This document shows positions 44,659-56,669 of a stretch of DNA of 64,000 nucleotides, one piece after another. Source of the DNA: Cycas panzhihuaensis. Taxonomy: Eukaryota; Cycadophyta. Within the stretch, counting starts at the first letter, position 1. Each line of letters opens with the position of its first letter. A model generated the notes under the pieces. The model saw only the letters and a list, made by a program, of their open reading frames with translations. It did no database searches and was not told the origin of the DNA. The stretch is taken from contig CM041465.1 in NCBI GenBank assembly GCA_023213395.1, forward strand, positions 19,716,001-19,780,000, read 5' to 3'. The translations under genes and the position numbers were made by a program.

Positions 44659-45430
44659 ATGGATTTATTAAATTGGGAAGAAAGAAATAATAATACTATA
44701 TCATTTCTCAAACTTTCAATCTCATATTCCCTATTAATATATGTAGATGATGTTGAAGGTGCCCATGAAATATAGAAATTATGTCCTCCATGTTTAGTAA
44801 AAAAAAATAAAGCCAAAATAGTTGCCCTTAGAGAAGAACTATATAAGCTCAAAATGAGAGAGAGTAAGTTAGTTTCTAATTTCATAGCCAAATTAACCAA
44901 TGTCAAGAATGCATAGCTTACAATAAGTGATAAATTAACTGATACTGAATTTATGCATCTTATACTTATAAAGTTACTAAAGTCATTTGACAACATAGTC
45001 AACATGTTAATAGGTGGAGGACAAACAACCACCATGACTTTTGATGTTCTTACAGGTCATATGCTTGGCCTAAAACAAAGAAATAAGAGATATGAAGAGG
45101 ATGCTGAGATGGAAGAGGCACTCATTACTAAACTAAATATAGGAGCGTGAGGATAAGAACAATACAATTTATGAATATGAGGTAGAGTATCAACTAGTAT
45201 TGAAGGTCACTGGAATGAAGGAAGAGGAAGATGAAGAGCCACTCCTCTATGTGATGCTAGAGTCTACTTCAATTACAATAAATCTAGCTATTTTTCAAGC
45301 AACTATAGGGATTTTGATCTCTGTTATCACTACAGGCAAATAGATTACTATATATATCAATGCTACCAAAAGTGAGTAGAAATTTATAAAGGAAAGTAGG
45401 TATCAAGAAACTATAGCAGAGAACAAGACT
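44659..45430 (+). pseudogene. Copia-3 gag
   Basis: ATG at 44659 (MDLLNWEERNNN), then LREELYKLKMRESKLVSNFI and MHLILIKLLKSFDNIV, the gag capsid region (UBN2 type), in one frame with stops at 44776 and 44914 up to 45148, then shifted. A nucleocapsid knuckle remnant at 45322-45363 reads CYHYRQIDYYIYQC, in which the second Cys and the His of CCHC are both Tyr (G-to-A and C-to-T). It belongs to a different Copia lineage from Copia-1/2. No 5' LTR or PBS was found upstream. Confidence 0.75.
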
Positions 45431-46720
45431 TAATGGAATATAAAGTTGACACTACTTTTATAGCAGCATTAACAACTAGTTCTATTGCTTTAAAAAATGG
45501 GTATGTCAAGTCAAAAGCCTCCTACCATATAACTAGAGTTGAAGAATGATTTAAAACTTTGAAACGATATTATCTTAACATGTTTGTGGAGCTAGGAGAT
45601 GATTTTCCCCTTCACATAAAAGGGATTGGTCAAATAGCCATAAAAATTGATTAAAAAATTCAATGAATAGGAAATTTTTTCTTTATACCAGGAATGAAAA
45701 AAGAATCTCCTATCAGTATCTTAGCTAAGTGAAAAAAGGTTGAGAACAATATTTGATGAAAATGATTATTATTATATTTTAAATATGAAAAAGAAAGGTA
45801 TTACAATAACTAAACGGGTAAAATGAAATAAACTTTATAAGTTGCTTTTCACCTTTGTTCTGCCTAATAAAGGATCCACTAAATGCACATATGATGTAAA
45901 TTTATTTACTGTGACAAGTAATGATACTAATAAAATATGGTACTTGAAGTATGGATATATCTCTTATGATAGGTTAGAAAAATTAAAAAATTCAAGAATG
46001 GTGAATGGTTTACCTGATATTTCATTCAACTCATTTATATACAAAAGCTACATGATGGAAAATTCCTTTTGCAAAAGGCATATGGTGAGCACAAAATAAA
46101 TTAGATTTGGCTCACACTAATCTTTGTGTTCTATTTACACTAGCCTCAACAAATGGTATGTGGTATTTTCTAACCTTTGTTGATGACTTTTTTAGTAAAA
46201 CATAGCTATACTTTCTGTTTAGCAAATTAAAAGCACTTGACTATTTTAAAAAATTCAAAGCAAAAGTAGAATTAGAGAGTAGTCAAAAAAATCAAGTATG
46301 TTTGTTCTAATAGAGGAGGAGAATACATATCCAATGATTTCCTTCAATTTTGTAAACTACATGGAATTTGTAGATAAGTCATAACTCTATACATACCCCA
46401 ATCAAATGGTGTAGTAGAGAGAATGAATAGAGCAATTTTAAAAATAGCTTGATATTTGTTAAATGACAAGGAAATCATAATAAAACACTAAGAAGAAGCT
46501 ATGAATGTAGCTATGTATCTGATCTATAGGAGTCCAACTCAAACATTAAATGAAGTGACATGTAAAGAAGTATGGACTGGACATAAACCAAATGTATGTC
46601 ATCTTATAGTCTTTGGTTGTAAAGACTATGTACATATTCTTTATAAAATGAAAACCAAACTAGATAATAAAAGCATAGAATACATGATGGTTGGATATAT
46701 ATCGATATCTTGATCTAAAG
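45431..46720 (+). pseudogene. Copia-3 protease and integrase
   Basis: Protease zone about 45500-45700: VELGDDFPLHIKGIGQIA and FFIPGMKKES, the typical Copia sequence after the catalytic Asp. GAG-pre-integrase 45930-46080: YGYISYDRLEKLKNSRMVNG. Integrase core: the first Asp is Asn (HTNLC, codon 46119), the second Asp is Asn (SNRGGEY, codon 46309), and the Glu is kept (GVVERMNR, 46417). Then AMNVAMYLIYRSPTQTLN, VFGCKDYVHI and MMVGY. Both Asp losses are G-to-A steps. At least three frame changes. Confidence 0.83.
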
Positions 46721-47084
46721 ATAAATAAACTTTATATCAATAGGGATGTAATATTTGAGGAAAGGATAAGACACACCAAGATTGAGTATCAAAAAATGAA
46801 CATAGACAAAAAAAAATTGAATATAGTATAGACATATAAAGAGTTGATGATTACTTTAAAAGTTATTGAGGCTAAAAGCAAAACTTTAGGAGAAAAGATG
46901 CCTAATATCAATCAAGTAAGTGATCTTGATATCACTTAAGAAGAAGAAAAGTAGAGACCATTACAAGAACAAAGCTCTAAAAAGGTACCAAAGTAATATC
47001 TTAAAACTCTTGAAGAAATAAAAGAAGTGCTTGAGTACCAAATAAGGTCTCTGAAACCATAGGTACTAGTTTACTCTACTAAAC

Positions 47085-48610
47085 CAAACACTTTTAAAGA
47101 AGTAAGAAAATTCCAAGCCTGGAGAACAATAGTGAATATTAAAATGAAAGTCATTTACAAAAATGAGACTTGGGACCTAGTAGAACCTCTTGAAAATAAA
47201 CCCATTATAAACTACAAATGGGTATATAGAGTAAAAGAAAAACTAAATGGTGAAATTAAGAAGTACAAAGTAAGATTGGTGGAAAAATGCTACATATAAA
47301 TAGTTAGAATTGAGTATGAGGAAATTTTCTCACCAGTGGAAAAATTAAATACTGTGAGAACAATAATTATAATAGCTACCCAGAAAGGATGAAAACTCTA
47401 TTAGATAGATGTAAAAAATACCTTTCTAAATGGAAATCTCTAAGAAGAAATCTATATATGCATCAACTATGAGGGTACATAAAGCTTAGATAAGAAAACA
47501 TGATCTATAAACTAGAAAAGGCATTATATGGACTCAAATAAGCACCAAAAGCTTGGTATGCTAAGTTGGACACATATATAATCTAAAATGGCTTTCATAA
47601 GTGTGAGTTAGATCATAGTATATATGTAAAATTTAATCAAGGATTAATTTCCATTATAGTAATGTATGTAAATAATATGTTAATTACAAGAAATGATATA
47701 GATCTGATTGCACTCATCGAAAGGCATTTCAAAAAGGTTTTTTAAATAACAGACCTTGGAATGTTACATTATTATTTAGGAATAGAGATTGGATAAAATA
47801 ACAATTCTATTATCTTCTCCCAATCCAAATACATCAAAGATATGCTAAAAATTTTCAATATGAAAAATTGCAATAGTGTTGCTACTCCCATGGAGACTAG
47901 GTGTGTGCTAAATATTGAATAGGAAGCATAACCAGTTAATACAACTACATATAGATAATGGACTAGAATCTTAATCTATCTTATAACCACCATACTAGAT
48001 ATTTCTTATGTAGTTGATGTAGTCTCTAGGTCTATGAAAAACCCAAAGATACCTCATTATAATGCTACAAAGAGAATTCAATGATATTTGAAAGAAACTA
48101 TAAATCTTACATTAGAATATACAAAAGATAATAATATGTAGTTAATAAGGTTCTATGATTCTGACTTATTTGGAGATAGAATGAGAAAAAAATCAATATT
48201 AGGATGTTATTTCTTTCTAGGAATAGCCTTAATTTCTTAGAGCATAAAAAAGCAACATATAGTAACCTTGTCTTCAAGGGAAGTAGTGTCTGAATTAATA
48301 ATAAATACAACATGTGAAAGAGTATGGATAAGACAACTCCTAAAAGATCTTGGATAAGAATAAACAATACCTACTTAGTTATTCTACGACAATCAAAGCA
48401 CAATCAAGATAACAAAGAATCTAATACTACATGCAAGGACCAAACATATAGAAGTACATCATCATTTCATTAGAGAAAAAATTCAAAACAACAAAATTAA
48501 ACTTCTGTATTATACTTTAGAAAGCTAAACTATTGATGTTATTACAAAACCTTTAAGTAAAGATAAATATATCACATTTAGAAATAGGTTAGGAATAAAA
48601 TATATAAAAC
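47085..48610 (+). pseudogene. Copia-3 reverse transcriptase and RNase H
   Basis: RT landmarks: ETWDLVEPLENKPI, NYKWVYRVKEKLNGEIKKYK, EEIFSPVEKLNTVRTI and YYLGIEIG. The active-site box is YVNN (47665-47676), so both catalytic Asp have become Asn by G-to-A. RNase H: FYDSDLFGDRMRKKSILGCY, VTLSSREVVSEL (the Glu region altered), YDNQSTIKITKNLILHARTK and HIEVHHHFIREKI. Stops are dense. It ends before the PPT at 48610. Confidence 0.85.
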
Positions 48611-48611
48611 A

Positions 48612-48872
48612 TTAAGAGAGGGTGGTAGAAGTAATGTTTTATCTAGGATACTTTTAGAATACTTTGTGAAAGTAAAGTGTATTTAAAACACTTTATGAGG
48701 GTCATGTATCATTTCGCCTTTTCTCTTAGAGTGATAAGTGGCAATATCATATTGAGAAGCTACTATTTATCCCATACAAGTTCTAATATATTTATATATT
48801 CATTCTAATTAATGAAGTATTAAGGAATTCTCTTTTCAATTGCATTGGTTGTGTTAAAATATTATAATATCA
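48612..48872 (+). repeat. Copia-3 polypurine tract and 3' LTR
   Basis: The PPT TTAAGAGAGGG ends at 48622 and the LTR appears to begin TGGTAGAAGTAATG at 48623. The right end is uncertain (a CA at 48871-48872, or earlier at about 48844). No 5' LTR partner lies in the window, so the element is 5'-truncated or its left end was lost before 44600. Confidence 0.6.
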
Positions 48873-49243
48873 CCCTCATTTCTATGTAATTCATGTACAT
48901 TATCTAAATATTGTATACTATAGGTAACCCTTATTGTAAATTTAATCATATTATGTAATGATGTTCGGTCAGTCGTATGTGTTGTTAGGTTGACTAATGA
49001 TATTCATGTAAACTTTAGAGGGATGCCTATAAATTAAGCCTTGCCCAATTCTTTTATACATTGGATTTTTGCTTATGTGAAAGCTCTATCAGTTTGGAGC
49101 CTTACGTGGTGATAAATTCACCTATTAACCATTTTATATCTTAGTTTTATTTTTATTTTGAATGTTTACCACATTATTTTAGTAGTTTAACTTTGTATTG
49201 TATCAGATGGGTGTATATTTTAGATCTTGGATGAGTTTTAACA
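48852..49243 (+). repeat. Element X 5' LTR (candidate)
   Basis: Ends in TTTTAACA followed by a PBS that is split by Tat-2. A TATA box (TATAAAT) lies at 49028-49034. The left boundary is a guess (TGTTAAAA). Element X would continue at 61438 past the window end. Confidence 0.5.
49028..49034 (+). promoter_or_regulatory. TATA box in element X LTR
   Basis: TATAAAT about 210 bases before the LTR/PBS junction, at a reasonable U3/R position. Confidence 0.5.
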
Positions 49244-49246
49244 TGG
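49242..49246 (+). other. Tat-2 target-site duplication, left copy
   Basis: CATGG, repeated exactly at 61433-61437. Joining the flanks restores a PBS TGGTATTGGAGC after TTTTAACA. Confidence 0.92.
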
Positions 49247-52009
49247 TGTTTCCTAGCTACAGGGAATGGATACAGACAAGTCGACTCAGGTAAGCTCATG
49301 TATGCTTCTTCCTTTTCACCTCTACAGTTTTGTTGGAAAGGTTGACAAAAGTGTTGCCTCATTACATCACTACTTGCTTCATTTGTATGATCACTTTGCA
49401 TTTGTTGCTTGGTCATGCTGCTTGTCATATTATGAGCCTATGACGGCCTAGTGGGACCCACCTTTCTGCAAGGTAGGCATCCCCATGGCACTTTATGACC
49501 CTCTGCGCTACCTCCACACTACCTCAAGCTTCATTTGATTTGTATAACCCGTTCATGCCTTGATCTTGAGCTCTTATTGCCTCGTTTCTGGGACCTTTAG
49601 CCTTTGATACCCTTTTTGGCCTTGTCCATATACCTTTTGGACTATCCTAGCCACCTGGACAGGAGGGCTAGCCCCTCCTGGGCCTGCCACATCACCTTCT
49701 AAGGATCCCAGAACCCAGATTTTTACCATTTTGGCTTTCTAGTCTTGCATCGCTATAAACTTAGTAGTACCGCGAAGTTTACTGCGGTGTGACTGTTGCA
49801 AGTTATTTTTTAAAAACTATCGTGGAAATTCTCAATTTTCCTGCAGAATCATCACGTGGCCTCACATCCAGCTCAACCCTATTCGTATCCTATTTGGTTG
49901 TTTAGGGTTGGGATGGGTATAAATCTCAAAACCCTTATTATTTTACAGCTCTTGGATGATTTTTGGCTCTTCAACACAACTATTTCCTGCTACAACTTCT
50001 ACTCTTCCTCTCTTCCTCCCACAGGTGCATCTGTAGGCCTGCATTTCCTGCAACTCCAGTTGAGGATCCGCCTGCAATAATCCTTCTCTGTGGTGGAAAG
50101 CTTCTCTTTAGATGTTCTCAAGCAAGTTTAGGTGTGGTTCTCTTCCAACTCGCCCCATCAACTGTCTCTTTCAGCCACCTCTTAGGATATCTCCTGTAAA
50201 ACCTTGCAGGAACCCTCCTCTCCACTAGTTGCAAGGGCAAACTTGCCCTATATTTAGCCCAACAGGTCCTCTACACCCTTTTTTCAGGATTTATGATATG
50301 TCATTTCTATGTTAGACTCATTTCCTTATTTGTTTGCTTGCTTCCTTCATGATTGACTGTAACAAAGACTGTTTCTACTGAGTTGGGCCTGTTATTTCTA
50401 GGTTTTCACCTTTCCTCTACTAGTTTTCCTTAAGGAAGCAGTTGGAGAGGATCCACAAAGGTTGGGTGAAGAGAGTAAGGCAGGGGCCGCCCCCCACTTA
50501 GTCCTACTCTCCAAGGGCAATCCCCTTCCCACCATTGCTCTCTTACTCCCATGTTTCTCATAGGATGATTGGGAGTAGGTGAGCCTTAGGCCTACGCTGG
50601 ATTATCAGCGTTTGTAGGCCCTTGCATTCCAAGCTTGCACGCCTCCCATTTGGACCCCCATCATGTCCCTAATATTGCTTGGTATCTCTTGAAAGCTTTT
50701 GTAGGGGTTTGTACACTGGATTGCTGCTCAAAGCAACTCCATACCTTAACATCTCTCCAACGCTTTGTTATATTTATCCTCATATTTTTGGCTATCATAA
50801 GTTGCCATTTACCCTCATCTTGCTACGCTAAAAGGTCATGTGGAGAATCTAGCAGAGGGTTTAGCCATCCTAAGGCTTCCCTTCACTCTGTCTTGCTTGA
50901 TGTATATGTTTGCTTGAGGGAGGATTTGGAGTTATTTGCAGCAATTATTTTCCTAACTTGACATAACAATTTGATATATAAATCACATACACTTGCATAT
51001 ATATATATATATATATATATATCTTTGAAGCCCCTTCTCAGAAGGGATAAGTTCTTATATGTGTAGGTTGGAGTAGTTTTGCGTGAAAGGAAAAGGCTTC
51101 CAAACCCAGGTACATTTTGTCCTCTTTTCCTTTCTTTCATTCTGATCGCTTCCTTTTGTTTCACTTTTCTGTTCATAAGGGGAAGGTAAGGAAGTCCCCG
51201 TCCTTCGTGTTGATCTTGGCTGCACATCCATCGGTTGGTGTGAGGGCATGCATCACATGTGGGTGAGTTCTCCCGTTAGCCGCTACACCTCCCAAATATG
51301 CACATCTATTCCTTTATCCCACATTTCCCCTTTTTTACTTTTATTAAAATCTATGTTCTAGCTAACTAGACCACATGAAAGTAAAGGGTTAAATGGTATT
51401 GATTGTTTGCACTTATATGCTTGTATGACATATGTTTGTTTTATATAAGAAAAGGGCGTTGTAGGAACCCCCCTCATTTCCTTCTTCCTCTTCTTACCAA
51501 TCCAAACATATCCTTTAGGTACATTCCATTTGGCATCACTTGCTTATACACATACTACTTGATCTTTTTCCTTCCTGCCCCTTTAGTTGTTAAAGGAAAA
51601 CTTGGTCTAAGTGCTTCCCTCTCTCCCTTAGTCCTATTTGCATTGATCAAATAGCCAAGGGAGACCTACTTACAGTGTAGGCTTTCACCTACTCCATTTA
51701 CTCCCATTTCCCTTTATCATAGGGAAACTGTTTGAGGATTCCTCCTCTTCCCTTCTGGCCATCTAAGGGTGGGAGGACCTTCCTCTCGAGTCCATGCAGG
51801 CTACCCCATGTATGCACTCTCTCTTCCAGTTCGAAGGATACTTTAAGGTAGTTGGGTGTTATTCGCAGGTCCTGAACTTATACTCCAGTGCACGGGGCGG
51901 CCTGCGTGGTACTTTATTTGCTTGTAGGTTTTTGCCCACACCTTTGACATCATCGTTGACTACCATTACTCCTACCGAGCATAGTGATTATCCTATAGAT
52001 GCGCATCCA
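49247..52009 (+). repeat. Tat-2 5' LTR
   Basis: 2763 bp, TGTTTCCTAGC...GCATCCA. Contains the G-box (49853-49858), a clear TATA box (49918-49924), the GGTACC-related near-palindrome AAACTTAGTAGTACCGCGAA at about 49747-49766 continuing into GTTT, and an AT microsatellite at 50997-51022. Confidence 0.93.
49918..49924 (+). promoter_or_regulatory. TATA box of Tat-2 LTR promoter
   Basis: TATAAAT in GGGTATAAATCTC, 60 bases after the G-box. The equivalent Tat-1 positions read GTACTAAAG and GTACTTAAG, decayed forms. Confidence 0.65.
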
Positions 52010-52010
52010 C

Positions 52011-52028
52011 TGGTGACCATACTAGGGA
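52011..52028 (+). other. Tat-2 primer binding site
   Basis: TGGTGACCATACTAGGGA one base after the LTR, two transitions from the Tat-1 PBS. Confidence 0.78.
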
Positions 52029-52252
52029 ACCCACTAGTAAGGGAGCTAGTTCCTATCCCTTCTTGTTGGTACTATTACTTTTTAGTGGTCTCTTCCACTT
52101 CTTCCTTTTGTTGGGCAACCCCCAACACATACTTTGCATCTTTCTCCTTTTTCTAACGTGTTGGCAAGTTTTATATACGATGCTTCTCACATTGCCTATG
52201 TGGGCCTTGCCCTGTATATTGTCTTCTTTCATCATTGGATTCTAATTCGACA

Positions 52253-54440
52253 ATGGAAGGATACCCTTCAGATTGGGCTTATCATGCTTTTGCCTCGGGA
52301 GCTCATGAGTTCCCCACATCCATTTTAGGATCCACCCAAGAAGGTGACGATCCTATTTACTATCCAGGTGATCAACATCACCCACTTGATGCCTACCCCT
52401 CTACTCATGTAGTAGAAGGTCCATCTCCTCTCAAGATTCACCACCCTGTTGGTGATTCTTATGAGGAGTGCCCTGAGGGGTTTGCTTTGTTTGAGGTTCC
52501 GTCTACCTCCTACAATCATGTAGATACCCCTTCCACTGACGTGATTGAAGCCCTTAGCGAGTGCTTTCGTGCTGCTCATCTTCAATCACGTCCTAGATGG
52601 TTTGAAGATGTCTTACGTGGTGGGGCATCTTCCTCATCCACACCTATCCCACCATCTTCATCTGCATCTACACCTCCCACAATGAGTAATCCTTTTGTGC
52701 CTATACATTCATCCCACTCTACCCTTATATCTACCTTAGGGACGTCTGTCGCACCTTCTATTCCTTATCATGGTGCTAGTTCTTCGGGACTCTCTCGTGG
52801 TATGTCTTTCTCCCAACTTGGGGTTAGCATACCTTTTCCTAGTCAAGCCAACATGCCATTTCCTAACATGGCACATGCATTTCCTAGTAGGACTAGGGAT
52901 CCTACTAGTACCCCTACTACTAATCATGTGGGATCCGCTCCCATGTATACTCAAAACCAACCTAATAGTCCTTCTCTTTACATACCCCCAGGCTATACTT
53001 CTTAGCCTTAGGGGCATGGTAAACGGAACCATATTCTAGTTTACGGGGTGGATCCATTACATCCATATGGGGTTGTACCACCCACAGGCGGCCCATATGG
53101 ACAAAACCCAGTTCCATACCCTTCCTTTCCTCCATCCTGCGTAGCGCCTTATGCTGCTTCTCTGTAAGGAAACCCAACTTCCTTCCAAAGTACCTATCCT
53201 CAAGTCCCTTTTCAATAAGGGATATTCCCTCAAGGAGGGATGGGCCTACTACCTCAATCCATTCCTTGTCCATTACCTTTTACATTGTTTGTCGATCCTA
53301 TGGTCCAGGCAAGGGCATGACCCTTCATGGATTATAGATCGACACCATTATCCATTGAGGCATTAAGAACTAATATGCCGCCTCATCCCCCTAAAGTTCC
53401 TAAGTTCGATGGAACTTCATCATAGGATCCAGCAGAGCACGTCTGTAGTTTCTTTATGGCGTGCATCGATTACTGGGCCTATGATCACATACTAATAAAA
53501 TTATTTCCATGATCCCTACAAGGTGATTCCCTTAAGTGGTTTTATTGCCTATCTGCCCATTCCATTTTCTCGTTCCAGCAACTTATGGACAAGTTCATCA
53601 ACTATTTTGATGTAGCTCGTCCATTTGAAAGTGGAATGAAATCCCTTCTTTCACTCAAACAAGGTCATGATGAAATGAACCGTGACTTTGTGCGGTGATT
53701 TCATGACCTCCTCCATTCCACTAAGGCTACTTTGCCTGAGGAATTGAAGAAGAATCTCTTCGTTAATGCACTTCGCCCCAAAGTCTATGTGGAAGTCCTT
53801 AAGATGGGGGCAACTACATGCGATTCTGCCATCACAAAGTGCTTAGAGCTTGAGGCTATTGAGATCCAAGCTAGACTCAAGAAGCCTCTCCAGCCCTCAC
53901 AGTGACGTGAGGCACCACCTCAAACTAAAGAAACCAAACCACAACAATCCACTAAGCCCTCTTCTCATCCGATTGAGAAGACCCTAGATTTGCTCATTTC
54001 CGCTTTATGTTCATTCAAATGTACGATGAAGGAACTTAAACTGTAAGCTCCTTCATCACCCACTTCCAATAAACAAATCCAACAAGATACTCAAGCTGCT
54101 CTCCCTAAGGGTGGTAACACCCAGTCCTCTCAATCAAGGAAGCCAGATTCCTTGCTTGAGAAGAAGTGGTGTTCCGTTCATGGGGAGTGTTTCCATGATA
54201 ACTCACGTTATAGGGCTCAACATCCTAGGGATGCCCCACAACATGACTCCTCCTAAATGGGCCTCAAGGCCCAACCTAGACTAACCAGTCCACAAGGATC
54301 CATATCCCAAACATGGGGAACGCGATCGTAATGTTCAACCCAAAAACAACTGGAACTGGGGAAGGTCTCTGAATCCCCGTCCATCACACGATAAAGGGAA
54401 GGGCACCCAGGATTCGTCTTCTTCCTCATGTTCCCCTGAC
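52253..54440 (+). pseudogene. Tat-2 gag
   Basis: ATG at 52253; the first 251 codons are open to 53003, then stops appear. The Ser/Pro-rich N-terminus is followed by the capsid part at about 53380-53800 (WAYDHILIKLFP, DSLKWFYCLSAHS, NYFDVARPFESGMKS) and a knuckle-like CSVHGECFHDNSRYRAQHP at about 54171-54227 (one Cys is Tyr). TGA codons at 53510 and 53696 match those of Tat-1 at 28983 and 29169. A frameshift near 54255 leads to another frame. Confidence 0.87.
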
Positions 54441-55551
54441 CATCATACTCCCTCACCTTCACAGTCCCAGAATAAAGGAAAGAAGGTGATCCAAATGCTT
54501 AAGGCCACCTATTTATATGCCTTAACCCAGTCTCAAGCTGCCAAAGAGGCAACCAATGCCTCTTCATCCACATCTTATCTTAATCCTCTTCAGGAAACTT
54601 CTATTCTAGAATCCCCTGTGCTTCCTAAGACCATTCCTGTACACCCTGGTCATTACAATTTTTGAAGGGTTCTTACCAAACCTATGAAGAGGAAGCCCTT
54701 CTCTATCATTGATGAGCTCCACACCATTGCTGTGGGGATGTCCTTGATGGATGTCTTGAGAAGCTACCCTGAGCAATACGCTCTTCTTCTCGAAGCTCTT
54801 GGCCAATAAGATACTTCCATCCATGTGGTAGATGCCACCTCCCATGGACCACCTATCATCTCATTTGATCCTCACGATCTCCCATCTCCTAATAAACGGG
54901 AGAAGCTTTTCCACTACCCATTTGTCATTTCTGTTGACACTTTAGATTTTATCATAAACAGGACCATTGTAGATAATGACTCCTCGGTTAATGCTATGCT
55001 TGTGTGTATTCTCAAGGAGCTAGGCATAGTAGCTCTTGAGTCTATCCCTTGGAAATACCAAGGGTATGATGGGACTGAGAAGTCCCCCTTAGGAACAGTC
55101 TCCCTTTCCCTCACCTTAGGAGGGAAGACCATTTCTGTTGAAGTTGTTATACTCGATATTGATGTAGAGTACAACCTCTTGTTGGGCCGACCATGGCTTG
55201 ACCAAATGGGAGCAATCTACTCCACGCATTAGGGGAAACTTAAATTTATCCATGAAGGACGAGTTAAAGTCATCGCCTGTGAGCCTATGTCGTCTCACAC
55301 CTCTCATCCAACCTACCAGGCTATCTTCGATGATGAAGATAGTGATCCTGAGGAGGCTACCCCTTCTGTGGGACCTTTATTTCAGGAGATCAACCTTCAT
55401 GAATTAGACCCTATGCCATGTCATGAGCCAAACCTAGTTAGGTTTGCCCTTATTGGTGTAGGTAATTACAGTTACTTAACCATCACATGTGATGCCAAGT
55501 CAGATAGTAAGGGTTACAAACCCTCTCCTCAGTGTGCCACCCTGATTTCAT
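54441..55551 (+). pseudogene. Tat-2 linker and aspartic protease
   Basis: Includes the shared TGA at 54663. The protease frame at 54825-55232 is open: IINRTIVDNDSSVNAMLVCI (the Asp-Ser/Thr-Gly box is DNDSS), YQGYDGTEKSPLGTVSLSL and YNLLLGRPWLDQMGA, then a TAG. 55287-55551 continues with an acidic linker (FDDEDSDPEEATP) and ends at TGA. The part corresponding to RT never starts. Confidence 0.83.
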
Positions 55552-56650
55552 GAGCACCTAGGGGAATATCTTGATTAGATATTCCTACTCCTCTTCATTC
55601 TACATTGGCTCCCGAGCCACTGGTTCCAAACCAGCCACTTCTTTTATCTTTTCATTCTCCTTGAGTGGTTTCACGTAGACGTCCATGTCAATGAGCCACT
55701 CTTAGAGGCACTTCTTCTTCATGCTCTAGATCCTCACCTAGGACTAAAGACCCTCATACTCAGACGTAACCTTACCATATGATCTGTCATGTGTCAGGTT
55801 CATTGCACTTATCCGGTTCTGAACATAGTGAGATTACTAGTAGGCCTAGCCACACAGGGCCTACCCTTCATCACCTATCTTCGATTCTATGTGTGACTAC
55901 CCCTACACCTGCATGGGCTAGGCACATCTCTTTTTCTTTCCATGCCTCGAAATGAGCCTAAACTACCATCTCAAGCTTGTTCCCATTCCTCCTAGTCACG
56001 GGTGGAATGGCAGCTTAGGGTGGCCCTCTCGTCCCTTTTTTTTGGTTACTCCCATGGAACCCTTGCTCCCTTCCTCTTGGGAACCACGTCCTCCTATTTG
56101 GGCATTCCCTAATTAGGACAACACTTTGGAATATCATCACTCCTATCCTATTTGGTATTTCCTTTGCATATCTCGCTATGCTTCCATATGGATGTGCGTG
56201 TTACCTTGCTTTCCTAGCCCCACATATGTCTATCACCTCTACTCATGGTGATCATGTGTGCTCCTGTTAGGAATATGGTCCCGTATGAAAGGAAATACGC
56301 ACAACTTAAAACAAATATCACAACACAAAGCTCATACAATAATCATCTCAAAGTACAATCATATATATATCCTTGTACATCTGTGCACCCTCATACACAT
56401 ACATAAATGTGTAAATAAAAATATACATATAATCCATCACATGCCGATATAAACATCATTATATACTAAATGGGGTATCAATCAACCCATCTATATATAT
56501 CAAAAATCATGCATTATATCATACAAATGGTATGGTATATCATCTATGAGAAGCTGGTGTCCTTGTAGGGAGGGTACAATCATGTGACTATATATGGTGA
56601 CTCCCTGGAGGCCCGTGCTTTCCCCAATCTAAAACAAAAATAGATACACT
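55552..56650 (+). other. Tat-2 deletion scar and pol/antisense 3' region
   Basis: 55552-55946 is Ser/Thr-rich residual sequence resembling the linker upstream of RT; no RT, RNase H or integrase motif is present. At 55947 the sequence rejoins Tat-1 (34331) with CGAAATGAGCCTAAACTACC. 56280-56560 is AT-rich, as in Tat-1. Confidence 0.75.
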
Positions 56651-56669
56651 ATCCTACTGCTATCCCACC

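Noticed and set aside
52736-53032. 98-codon antisense frame over Tat-2 gag
   Set aside because: It is a shadow of the Ser/Pro-rich gag coding strand, with no homology of its own and no promoter or splice features.
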